From: Anisakis pegreffii | Lineage: Eukaryota; Nematoda; Chromadorea; Rhabditida; Anisakidae | Direction: 5' to 3' | Assembly: GCA_035041965.1 (NCBI GenBank) | Contig: JAPYMA010000497.1 | Location: 1 to 64,000 of the forward strand | DNA: 64,000 nucleotides | Shown: positions 25,263 to 34,574 of the stretch, piece after piece | Position numbering within the stretch: the stretch's first letter is position 1 | Layout: every line of letters begins with the position of its first letter | Program-made: the position numbers and the translations under genes | Notes under the pieces: generated by a model | Databases searched by the model: none | What the model was told of the DNA's origin: nothing | Seen by the model: the letters and a program-made list of their open reading frames with translations, nothing else

Positions 25263-25417
25263 AGGAGCTGATTGAGGGGATCATCACAGCACCGCATTCT
25301 AATACCATCTCAACTTCCATCACTGAACGTAGCTAGTACGTGTCCTTAGAATTCGTTTCAAGCAACCTCCATTCTTATTCCCTGACCTGGTGTAATCACC
25401 ATTAGTTCTCAAGCAAA

Positions 25418-25762
25418 ATGGTTCTTCTTGCATTCTGCGTGCTGCTCATTACGATGGTACTACCAGGATCTTGTCAATTCGGTGGGTGCTTCGGAGGAAT
25501 TAGCTGTGGCTATCCATACGGTGGTATAGGATATGGAATGGGTGGCTTGGGATATGGCATGGGCGGTTATGGTGGCTTCGGCGGTTATGGCGGCCTCGGC
25601 GGTTACGGTGGTCTCGGCGGTTACGGCGGTTACGGCGGCCTCGGCGGTTATGGTGGCCTCGGCGGTTATGGTAGATACGGCGGTTATGGTATGTGCGGCT
25701 ATGGCGGTGGTTACGGAGGTATGTGCGGATGCTACCCTGGAATTTGCAGTCTGTACGGCTAA
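25418..25762 (+). CDS. Secreted Gly/Tyr-rich Cys-containing peptide 1
   Basis: A single-exon gene for 114 residues. Residues 1-20 form a clean signal peptide ending GSCQ. The mature part opens GGCFGGISCGYPYGG, runs through a tract of GGYGGLGGYGG repeats, and ends with CGYGGGYGGMCGCYPGIC and LYG. Six cysteines lie in the mature part, two near the N-terminus and four near the C-terminus, so disulphides probably clamp a flexible Gly/Tyr core. Gly/Tyr-rich secreted peptides are known in nematodes as epidermal antimicrobials of the NLP-29/caenacin type and as cuticle or eggshell components; the cysteines set this one apart. Promoter, signal peptide and tail are shared with gene 2. Function is inferred from composition only. 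The antisense frame is open simply because of the repeats. Confidence 0.88.
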   Translation: MVLLAFCVLLITMVLPGSCQFGGCFGGISCGYPYGGIGYGMGGLGYGMGGYGGFGGYGGLGGYGGLGGYGGYGGLGGYGGLGGYGRYGGYGMCGYGGGYGGMCGCYPGICSLYG

Positions 25763-25941
25763 CGAACGATGAAATTAACGATGCGAATTGAGATTAAGAA
25801 TTGTATCATCTAATGCATAAATTGCATGTGATTGTAACATCAATTGCTACGATTTGTTTGGCTCGACTTTTGAGTGCAAAATGTTTTTGTAATTTTGTGG
25901 TGTATATTGCTCATTTTCCGTATAATGCAAACAAATTCATA

Positions 25942-25947
25942 ATTAAA
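25942..25947 (+). terminator. Poly(A) signal, peptide gene 1
   Basis: ATTAAA about 180 bases after the stop, in CATAATTAAAGCAATTA, conserved in gene 2. Confidence 0.55.
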
Positions 25948-26400
25948 GCAATTATCATTTAATTGACAATCGTTCACATGATATCCACGTTATTCTTCTG
26001 ATCGTTTTGCTTTTTCCCAGTTTTGTAGCAATTCTAAGAAGAATTCGTATGAAGTATTAGAAACATCAAATTAAGCTGCCGCCAGCCTTAAGTGCTATTT
26101 GATCTCTTGGATTCATAAGAATTGTCAGTGACTTGTTTGCGAGAAAGCAAATTTATTTCCTCATTATTCAAATTAGGAATTAGGGTGCCAGGAAAACAGA
26201 TTACGGACTTGGAGAACATAACATTGCTGAAAAGTGCCTCGCATCCGCTTCATGTTTCGAAAGATCTTGGCGTTTTCATTCATAACAGCATTGATAATGA
26301 CTCACAAAATCGTGAGATCATGTGGACGCATGATTAACCAACTGAGATTCGAAAGTGAAAGCTAATTATCATGATGTCCTTGCCTGAACTTCGATAGGTT

Positions 26401-26940
26401 GCTTGCACAATGGCAATAGAAATTTGAAATTCACATTGCAAATTTCAGCTGTCGCAATTATTACTTTCATATTCGATTTTGCATTCTAGTCGAAGCCTAA
26501 CAATAAGTTCAGCACATTGTGAGGTGTTCAGCTAGCATTGCGTTGATCAGAGAGAATTGTTTACGCACCAAATCATGGCGCTTCTTCATTAGAAAGGACG
26601 CATGAAATGCACTGACGGTGAAATCAATTTCAGTCAGCTTACATTGCGGACACGAGACAAGTTGTCAGTATCATTTTCAATGTACAGAAAACAGCTAACA
26701 AACGAATGTGATCAGCGATGAGCCCTGCCATACGAAAATGAACATTTTCGTATGCACCATATGAAGTTGATGAACCCGACCGAAACAAAATTTGAAGGAA
26801 GATAAAAATTTTAATCGGATCCACTGGATTTTTTGGTATCATCTATGGCTTACTCTCGAAAAATCGAATAATACGTTGCAGTTGTTTCAAGGAGCAAAGC
26901 AGGTTTATTTTTATAATGTATTGTGCCAAATGCAGCTATA
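26401..26940. other. Spacer right of the first duplication
   Basis: No gene seen. Short open frames here lack coding composition and splice sites. Confidence 0.4.
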
Positions 26941-26944
26941 AGAA

Positions 26945-27345
26945 ATAAAGGTTACCATTTCGAGCCTACAGTACTCTCAGGTTTGCCCGGTAACGTGGCA
27001 GTTTTTCTGTGCCAATCGATTCCTCAGGATCTCTAGATTCAGAATATCATACATCTTGCTGAGCAGTACTGCTTACTCGAGGAGATATAGCCATTTTCTT
27101 AAGCTATACCAACTATCGCAGTCGTGCTTTTTCATATACATTGTATCACTATAGATTAATGTATGCATTACTATAGCACTATTGGGGTTACCATCTGCAA
27201 GCTAACGGCACCCTCAAGTTTGCCCAGTAACATATGAACTTACCTACACCATTCGATTCCTTAGAACTTTTAGGTTCGGACTATTGTATATTTTGCTGAC
27301 CTATTCTGTTTACTTGAGGAGATACAGTCAATTTTCGGATCATGG
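26945..27345 (+). repeat. Satellite-family dimer between the peptide genes
   Basis: One long and one short unit of the family at 21-23.5 kb, in the CCTAC-first orientation: CTACAGTACTCTCAGG near 26965 and CTAACGGCACCCTCAAG near 27205, 240 bases apart. It lies in the spacer between the two duplicated segments. Confidence 0.8.
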
Positions 27346-27889
27346 GATCAGTTATTTTCAATCTAACATGAGAGATTGGGAAAATGGGTACCATCTTTTT
27401 TTTGAAACAGAATGCTCCTAAGATCTATCCAGAAGGATGATGGGTTTTTACGTCGTTGGATCCTCGGTTTCTCCAGTTTCGGAGTAGTATGTGTGCCGTC
27501 TGGCGATTTTGTTAATTGCAAGCATTACTGACGACTCCTGAAGCCATCACGCACAGTTGAAATGCTTATTTCATTACATTCTATCTGGTAGGTTAATAAT
27601 ATAGCCCAACGTTTTCCTCTTAAGATTTGCTCTGAGCCATGATGTGTTTAGCCAGTTTGGACTCTCTGGATTCTCCACTATCGGAGAAACACCCATGCTT
27701 TCACTACCACTAAGCACGGAAAGGTGACATATAGCACTACAATTTGAAACATTCACAAACATTCTTCAAAAATAGTAGCTCATGATTTCTTATGCAAATT
27801 TTACTCGTTTGGCAAGCAATCCATTGCGATCAAATCAGAGATCTATAGCAGAGTTACTCTGGGGAATGCAGTAACTCAACAATTAAAAA
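27346..27889. other. Spacer, unassigned
   Basis: Contains two loosely inverted blocks (CGGTTTCTCCAGTTTCGGAG near 27465 and TCTCCACTATCGGAGAAAC near 27675), perhaps an old foldback element. A 62-codon minus-strand frame is present but unsupported. Confidence 0.35.
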
Positions 27890-28668
27890 CTTCTAGTGAA
27901 AATCGATATGTCAAATCGAAGTGATTCAATTTTTCTAGAGCGAATTAGCTCATCTCAATAAGTAACATCGCAAGTTTTCTCAATGCAGTCGCTCACAATC
28001 TCAACGAACTCCATGCTACTAATATGCTGAGAAATAGCACTCAATGAAAGGCATGAACGAGGAAACGCTCTAAATGCTAAACATGATCCGCTATTTCCAA
28101 AACTGTGCCAACTGAAAACCTTAGCTGATGAATTCGTTGTCGTGAAGTATTAGATGGCATAGTGACTGAGCACGGCGATTGAGTTCTTTTGAAAATTCCG
28201 GACATTTTGCTGCCGAGTCGCAAAGAAATCATTGCGGATGAATCATGAGAGTGGAATTTTCTGGTCTCCTAACAATTAGCTGGAGTAAAGCAGTCATTGT
28301 AGTTAGTACCAATTGTTGACAGTCACTTTGAATCATAATCGAACAATTCGTTGAGGATGCTGCAGATAAGTATCTCCAATCAATTCGATTTCATTTGAAT
28401 AACCTCGTGAGGAACACACTGACAAGCGAGAATTATCTGCAAATCTCGATTTTTTCACGACCTATTCAAACAGTCATCTCTTAAACAATTCGTTCTTTCG
28501 AACTCAAAAAACACCATTTGACTGGATTTGTTCCCTATGGTTTATTGCAGATGAGCTCTCAATTGATTGCAAAAATCAACAAAATATTCACCATACTTGA
28601 GTGCTTAGCACTTGTGAATGCCGGAATCAAAGAGCAATAAGACAGAGAGTTGATCAAGCAAAATGCTT

Positions 28669-28675
28669 TATAAAG
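28669..28675 (+). promoter_or_regulatory. TATA box, peptide gene 2
   Basis: TATAAAG in GCTTTATAAAGGGG, at the same distance from the ATG as in gene 1, followed by the conserved ATCATCACAG start region. Confidence 0.75.
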
Positions 28676-28830
28676 GGGCGCTCATTGAGGGAATCATCAC
28701 AGTACCGCATTCTAATACCACCTCTACTTCCATTGCTGAACGTAGCTAGTACGTGCCCTTAGAATTCGTTTCAAGGAACCTCCATTGTTATTCCCCGACC
28801 TAGTGTAATCACCATCAGTTCTCAAGCAAA

Positions 28831-29184
28831 ATGATTCTTCTTGTATTCTGCGTACTGCTGATTACAATGGTACTACCGGGATCTTGTCAAATCGGTGGGT
28901 GCTTCGGAGGCATCATCTGTGGCTATCCATACGGTGGTATAGGATATGGAATGGGTGGTTTGGGATATGGCATGGGCGGTTATGGTGGCTTCGGCGGTTA
29001 TGGCGGCCTCGGCGGTTACGGCGGCCTCGGCGGTTACGGCGGCCTCGGCGGTTATGGGGGTCTCGGCGGTTTTGGTGGTCTCGGAGGTTATGGGGGATAT
29101 GGCGGTTATGGTATGTGCGGCTATGGCGGTGGTTACGGAGGTATGTGCGGATGCTACCCTGGAATTTGCGGACTGTATGGCTAA
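28831..29184 (+). CDS. Secreted Gly/Tyr-rich Cys-containing peptide 2
   Basis: Tandem paralogue of peptide 1: 117 residues, one exon, the same signal peptide apart from a few conservative changes, six cysteines at equivalent places, and the same CYPGIC ending. The difference lies in the repeat tract, where GGYGGLGG units differ in number and include GGFGGLGG, as expected from slippage or unequal exchange. About 90 percent of the coding bases match gene 1. Probably the same role, with expression from a near-identical promoter core, but without the full upstream palindrome of gene 1. Confidence 0.88.
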   Translation: MILLVFCVLLITMVLPGSCQIGGCFGGIICGYPYGGIGYGMGGLGYGMGGYGGFGGYGGLGGYGGLGGYGGLGGYGGLGGFGGLGGYGGYGGYGMCGYGGGYGGMCGCYPGICGLYG

Positions 29185-29376
29185 GGAACGATGAAATCAA
29201 CGATATGCATGGAATGTGAATTAAGTTTCATAATTCTAGTATCATCGAATGCATTAATTGTATCTGATTGTAAGATCAATATCTACGAATTGTTTGGTTC
29301 GACTTTTGATGCGAAATGTTTTTGTAACTTTGTGGTGTATATTGCTCATATTCTGTGTAATGCAAAGTGATTCATA

Positions 29377-29382
29377 ATTAAA
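29377..29382 (+). terminator. Poly(A) signal, peptide gene 2
   Basis: ATTAAA in CATAATTAAAGCAATTA, matching that of gene 1. Confidence 0.55.
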
Positions 29383-29815
29383 GCAATTATAATTTAATTG
29401 AAGATCATTCACGTGATATCCACTTTACTCTCCTGATCGTTTTGCTTTTTCCCATCTGTTCAACAATTCTAAGAAGAATTCGCATGAAATATTAGAAATA
29501 TCAAATTAATGTGCCGCCAGCCTTAAGTGGAACTTGATTTCTTAGATTCCCGAGAATTACCGCTTACTCGATTGCGAATAAGCAAATTTATTTCCTAGTT
29601 ACTTATACCTGAATTATGGTGCCAGGAAAATAGATAATGGTCTAAAAAAACATAATATTGCTGACATGTGCCTCGTATCCGTTTCAAGTTTTGGAGGACG
29701 GTGACATTTTCATCCATAATAACATTAAAAATGAAGAGATATGCGTTGACGCATGATTTATCAACTCCAAATCGGAAGGGAAAGCTGTGTGGTGTCGTTG
29801 TCTGAACTTCTTCCA

Positions 29816-30370
29816 TCAAAAGCAGCATTGAAAATGGTTCAGATGTTCAACTGATGTATGTGCTAGTTGGATTTATCAACCAGGATTCAATACTGAATCG
29901 AACTAGATAATATTTCCAAATGTTTTTCTCAACTATCAGCCAATTTGTACGCTAGTAAAAATACTCAATATTGTTGGTTGCACCTTTTAAAAAATGGATT
30001 GAATCACCACTGCGATGATAACTAGTTCTAGTTCAAGTCACTAACGAGTGTGTAAATGATTCGTGCCATGCTAATTGTACCTAATCGAGTTTTCATAAGA
30101 GTTCTTTTGAGTTCCAGGCAGTTTCTTTGTCTGGGCCATTATCGATGTTTAAAAAAGCTGTGTTGACAAGAGCTCTGCATTGTCGCAATGTTTACGACAT
30201 GTGATATCAATGGACTCGAATTCATTTCAATTTGAAGTTATTTTTGAAATCATTTTAATTTACGAATTCCATTCAATCTTTTCGACTAGTCACAAATGCT
30301 TTTTGACTGAAAAACATTGCGAAATGTCGAAAAAACACGATAACATCAGAAATCATTAGCACTCAAAATG
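29816..30370. other. Spacer before peptide gene 3
   Basis: AT-rich, no gene or repeat recognised; presumably upstream regulatory DNA of gene 3. Confidence 0.4.
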
Positions 30371-30373
30371 CTT

Positions 30374-30380
30374 TATATAG
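30374..30380 (+). promoter_or_regulatory. TATA box, peptide gene 3
   Basis: TATATAG in AAAATGCTTTATATAGAGG, matching the core of genes 1 and 2, followed by ATACCGTTCTAA, which resembles their ACCGCATTCTAA block. The three promoters therefore share ancestry. Confidence 0.65.
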
Positions 30381-30548
30381 AGGCCAGGATCGTTATTGCG
30401 ATACCGTTCTAAAAATTTAGTGACGTTCAACCTCTCATAATGCAGCGAACTGACCTCGCTGATTATAAGTTCGAAATCCTAAATCATTTTAAATTTCAGT
30501 TCATCAGACTCCTGAATTATCATGCAAGTTCACTTCTGCCGTCGAACG

Positions 30549-30770
30549 ATGATATTTGTGATTTGCACGTTGCTCATTGCGATGGTACCACAAGGTTTGT
30601 GTCAATGGGGTGGTTGCTTCGGAGGACTCGGTTGTGGCTTTGGTATGATGGGTGGTTATGGATATGGTATGGGTTACGGCTATGGCATGGGTTATGGCTA
30701 TGGAATGGGCTATGGTATGGGTATGATGGGATACGGTGGTTACGGCTGTTGCGGAATGTTCGGCAAATAG
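30549..30770 (+). CDS. Secreted Gly/Tyr/Met-rich peptide 3, NLP-29-like
   Basis: Start chosen at the ATG at 30549, because MIFVICTLLIAMVPQGLCQ aligns with the signal peptides of genes 1 and 2; an in-frame ATG at 30522 would add nine polar residues. Product 73 residues. Mature part starts QWGGCFGGLGCGFG, continues with YGMGYGYGMG repeats, then GYGCCGMFGK and stop. Four cysteines. The QWG opening and the C-terminal Gly-Lys resemble C. elegans NLP-29 peptides; Gly-Lys would allow trimming and amidation of the terminal Phe. A TTTCAG at about 30495-30499 could be a trans-splice or intron acceptor in the 5' leader. More diverged than genes 1 and 2, but with a related promoter. Confidence 0.82.
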   Translation: MIFVICTLLIAMVPQGLCQWGGCFGGLGCGFGMMGGYGYGMGYGYGMGYGYGMGYGMGMMGYGGYGCCGMFGK

Positions 30771-30800
30771 ACGAGAACACCGAGGAGTGGATTCCACGCA

Positions 30801-30806
30801 AATAAA
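30801..30806 (+). terminator. Candidate poly(A) signal, peptide gene 3
   Basis: AATAAA 30 bases after the stop; it is close to the stop but the only good match nearby. Confidence 0.35.
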
Positions 30807-30809
30807 TGA

Positions 30810-33183
30810 ATATGCTCGAATGCTCTACGTAGGACTACTCTACTTGTGTTGTGATCAAATCTAAAATAGAATCACTCATTGCGATGATTGTAAGTTGGTC
30901 AAGTGAAAATTATTATGATGAGATGATATTATTCGAATTAGAAATTTTATTATCTTAAAAATCCAATCGTTGATATGTTTTCATTGAGTTATTTCACTAT
31001 TCAACTTCATGGCTCTTCTTTTGACCACTTTTGATTTTAGTTCATCGGTCCTCTACTCTGAACTGATTAGTGGGATTATTAAACTTATTGTTGAGTGCAT
31101 TGAAGAAGATTCACTCATCTCATTTTACTTCCGGCTTATACTTTTCATAGTACATAACGAGTTCTTTACTCATCTTTCAAAATCAATGAACCCACTTATA
31201 TCGAGCCATCATCGTTCAGAAAAATTCATCAAAACAGATAAAGTATTCTTTAGATAAAGTAGTTTGATGAAATGATTCATTGAAGTGTTTGAAAATTGTT
31301 TGCGCATTATGGTATTGAGTCGTACTTGTTTCCGTTTGGAATATGATGGTTCAACTTATTGAATTGCATGAGATTGTAACAATAAAACATTTATATGCAT
31401 GTTCGTGATCAAACAATATAAATGAATTACTTTTACTGCTTTACAATAAATTTGCCGTGGTCACTTTCATGCTGCTGAAACTGTCTTTGCAATTGAATGA
31501 GCAATGAAATTTTTGTGGATTTTCTTATCAATTCTTCAAAGCGATAATGAACGAGCGAAAGTGTACTCGATAAATAGTTAAACCACCAACTGAATGTAGA
31601 ATTCATCACCTATTGCATAAGTGAGTCGCTGATTTTTTATGGAATCTGATCGTAAGTCCCCAAAGGAAACCATTGGTTCGTACGCAAGCGATCACTCCCT
31701 AAAGAGTTCCTCAGATCAATCACGTCACCGAGGAAACGTTCGTGCTAATATGGTTACGAGTTGTTAATGCAAATTTTAAATGAAGATCAACCGGATGCAC
31801 GTTAGCAAGCGAATATATTTCCGATGTCTTTATATATTTCCGAATCAGAAGGGCATCTTTTTATGGAAGCAAAATTTTCGCACTATCGCATAGATATTTT
31901 AACGATTAATATGAATGATTCTATCAGAGATGCAATTTCCGTTCGATAATATGCATTCTGATATTCAAATGTCACCTCCAAGATGGCTTATCCAACAATG
32001 ACACTATTTCTTTTAGGAATTGTTCGCGTATGGCGCTCAATCAAGTTATATCTCTTTTTGCTGTATTTGCTTGACAAAATTTATGATTACAGATGAGAAT
32101 TTATTGTTGAATGCTGGTCATTTTCAGATGTTTTTGATCCTGTTGGAATCAGATGCGAAGTTGTCGTTCAATTTTGAGCTATGTTTGCCGTCGAATCAGA
32201 ATATTTCATTGCATCATATTATCGCTTCACTTCCCATTTGAGCAAGGAATAATCTCGTTCATGCTAATTGCGTGATCAATAATTGATTAAATCAACTGAT
32301 GCATCTTGTTTTGATGTTGTCCACTCAGCCTGTTCAACGATTCACGCATGCATGCCGAATATACATGACTGCATAAAATCACTCAACTATCAAGTGGAAA
32401 TCAATCGAATGGATTGTACGAAATCATTCATCCGTCGCCACTAACCGAAAAAGTTTGAACGAGACCAATGAAGCTCGATGAAGCCTTAGGCTTATCGAGG
32501 CTTCCGGCCTCAACATGCTCATTCATGCAATTAGCATGCTGAATTAATCATTTGCTGATTTGTTGTCATCGATCCTCTTGCATGTTCTTTGAGCAGGAGG
32601 ACGTTGAAGCGAACGGAAATCTCTTGAGAGTGGTCGCAAAAACGGCAACAAGGCAGCAATGACTGCTAGCTGTCCCAGAATCAATAAAAATCTTTTACAA
32701 ACCAACAATTTATCAGCAAGAACACCAAAGATTCACAAAGCAGTTTCATTCATCAATCAAATGCAAACAGATTGCATCGTTACAATCAACAACACATCAT
32801 TTACCTGTCTTTTTTAAATGTACAATATAACTCGTCTGACTTCTGTACACATAACAATGCCAAAAAAACTTTGAACAATAATGCATGACATTGTTTCATA
32901 ATTCAAAAAACGATTAAGCATTGCAAAAACAACAAACAGCAATTATGTAGATTATCAGCTACGAGAGCCTGGCAAAGCCACAAGCCAAGAATTTGTCCAC
33001 CTTACACACACCAAAATGGCCTAGAGCTCACCGAATGCACCCGACTATGATACAATGAAAATGCATGATACTTTCGTTTTCAGTACAGTGCCATAACTGT
33101 TGACTTTACATTGCACCATATCGTGGTGTTAAGAGAAGTTGTGAAAAAGATGTATAGTTCTAAATGGACATCGCACCAGATGC
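30810..33183. other. Gene-free region
   Basis: No supported gene. Two small adjacent palindromes occur near 32482-32512 (AAGCCTTAGGCTT and GAGGCTTCCGGCCTC). The right end must include the 3'UTR of the minus-strand membrane protein gene. Confidence 0.4.
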
Positions 33184-34542
33184 TCAAACATGTCCCACAG
33201 CTGATGCGTTGTCCAACTTTCGTCGCTTCAACGCAACGAAATAACAATAGCAACGCCATACTGTATGCAAAAACCATAACTGTAATATCATCTCACCCAG
33301 TAGCACCACCATCGTTAATGTTGTGCTCACTGCTGAAAAAAAGCTCGAACGAATCTTCACAAAAATTACTGCCACAGAAATGTGGAACTGAAATTCAGTC
33401 ATATCACAGAAATTATTGGCATTCTTAAAAGTTGAAACTAATGGAAACAAGTAAATTTCGAGTGTTTCGAATGCTTTTTGTAAATCGAAATACACAGTTC
33501 TCATGAAGACCGTGGCGTGACTGAGCGTTATGGACACATGAAGCTCTAGCAAATTTTCGGCGATCCTAAATTGCGCTCAGAAATGAATGTGATCAGTAAT
33601 GCTGCGCACAATCGGGAATTTTGGAACTGAATGTTAAGGTAGTTTGAAAATGGCACCAGAATACACTAGGAAGGAGAACAAAAAAATTTTAAAAAACCAG
33701 AAAGTACCGACAGGGAAGTTTTTGACTCAATGTTGTCATCTAAACTCACAGTCAGTCGTTGATTGGTTTGTAGTTGATGCGATTGAAGTGGCGTTGGTTT
33801 GGTCATCAGATGCTTCTGGTAAAGACGAATCGACAAATAACGAAACGAAACAGAGTATGAACAGCACTAACACAGCTGCTAGGCCAAGTGCCTTAAAATT
33901 GAGGTAATGGGGTTTTTCGGACTCGTCTGAACCATACTGATAGACTTTTGCTATCACTCTACGTTAACGTGCATTCATTTTCAGCATTTTTTTGCGATGC
34001 ATAATGTGGGTTCCGAATGAGAAAGTTTGAATCTCATTCAGAGTCTACGTTCAAACAGTGAATGCAGAAGATCGAACCTGCACAAGAAGGAAAGGAATGA
34101 TCAGTTGCTGAGTACCAGTTCTGAGCGCGATGATCAGTGAAACAACTGCCAACGTACCGACTATCAACGGTACAATTGCAGAAATGGTCGAATTATCAAC
34201 ACTTATTCGGTAGGCCAGATTTATGCCCAATCCAAGCATTGAGAAGGCGGCGATAATTGCAGACCCCATCTGAATTGATAATGAATTGACGATTGAAGAT
34301 GATAATTCGCTGATAAAAGTTCGCGTTATTAGGATCATTGGTTTGGTGTGTGATCAACGATCAATTTTCGAATGTCAACCGATGAGATAGATCAGTGCGA
34401 TTTGTTGGAACGAATAAATTGAATTCCAGGCACTCACTCGTACATGCATCGTACCACAGCAGCATTCATATTCAGGATCGTCATCGTCGTAGGTCGCCAT
34501 CGAACTTGCAGCACTCGCCTTGCGTATACCACCATCAGACAT
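33184..34542 (-). CDS. Four-helix membrane protein, LAPTM4-like
   Basis: Four minus-strand exons, 34542-34438, 34269-34078, 33936-33750 and 33332-33184, join in phase to 210 residues. A cytosolic-looking N-terminus carries ECCCGTMHVR (C27-C29, H33), as in the CCGCCHVR motif of LAPTM4 proteins. Hydrophobic segments lie at about 36-56, 63-84, 114-136 and 164-192. A Ser/Thr-rich loop with two N-glycosylation sequons (NAT, NQS) separates helices 3 and 4, and the last helix ends VWRCYCYF, similar to the VWNCYKY of LAPTM4A. LAPTM4 proteins are late-endosomal/lysosomal and bind transporters and sphingolipids. The C-tail here is short (ends NASAVGHV) without the PY motifs of mammalian LAPTM4, so sorting by NEDD4-type ligases may be absent. 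Family call is from motif and topology; another nematode 4-TM family remains possible. Confidence 0.72.
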
Positions 34543-34558
34543 TCTCAATCTTGCGTTT

Positions 34559-34572
34559 CTGAAAGGTTGTTC
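34559..34572 (-). promoter_or_regulatory. Likely trans-splice acceptor of the LAPTM4-like gene
   Basis: On the minus strand AACAACCTTTCAG ends 16 bases before the ATG, with no intervening ATG; a strong nematode acceptor at typical distance. Confidence 0.55.
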
Positions 34573-34574
34573 TC

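Larger units (their letters stand above)
24480..26400 (+). repeat. Segmental duplication, copy 1 (with peptide gene 1)
   Basis: Homologous to about 27890-29815. Similarity is highest in the promoter core, coding region and 3'UTR, and decays outward; the right edge still shares GACGCATGATT and TTGTCTGAACTTC-type blocks. Confidence 0.8.
27890..29815 (+). repeat. Segmental duplication, copy 2 (with peptide gene 2)
   Basis: Same-orientation copy of 24480-26400. Shared landmarks include GTCGCTCACAATCTCAACG-like sequence at the left, the promoter core, the whole peptide gene, and CCGCCAGCCTTAAGTG in the 3' flank. Confidence 0.8.

Noticed and set aside
28884..29219. Long frames in other phases and on the antisense strand of the Gly-rich genes
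   Set aside because: GGN-rich repeats leave all frames open; only the frame with signal peptide, ordered cysteines and matching paralogue is credible.
32482..32512. Adjacent small palindromes AAGCCTTAGGCTT and GAGGCTTCCGGCCTC
   Set aside because: Each is short enough to arise by chance and no gene start lies nearby.
33080..33552. Long minus-strand frame extending upstream of the last LAPTM4-like exon
   Set aside because: Phase from the previous exon fits only the acceptor at 33333-33335, so the extra part is intron.
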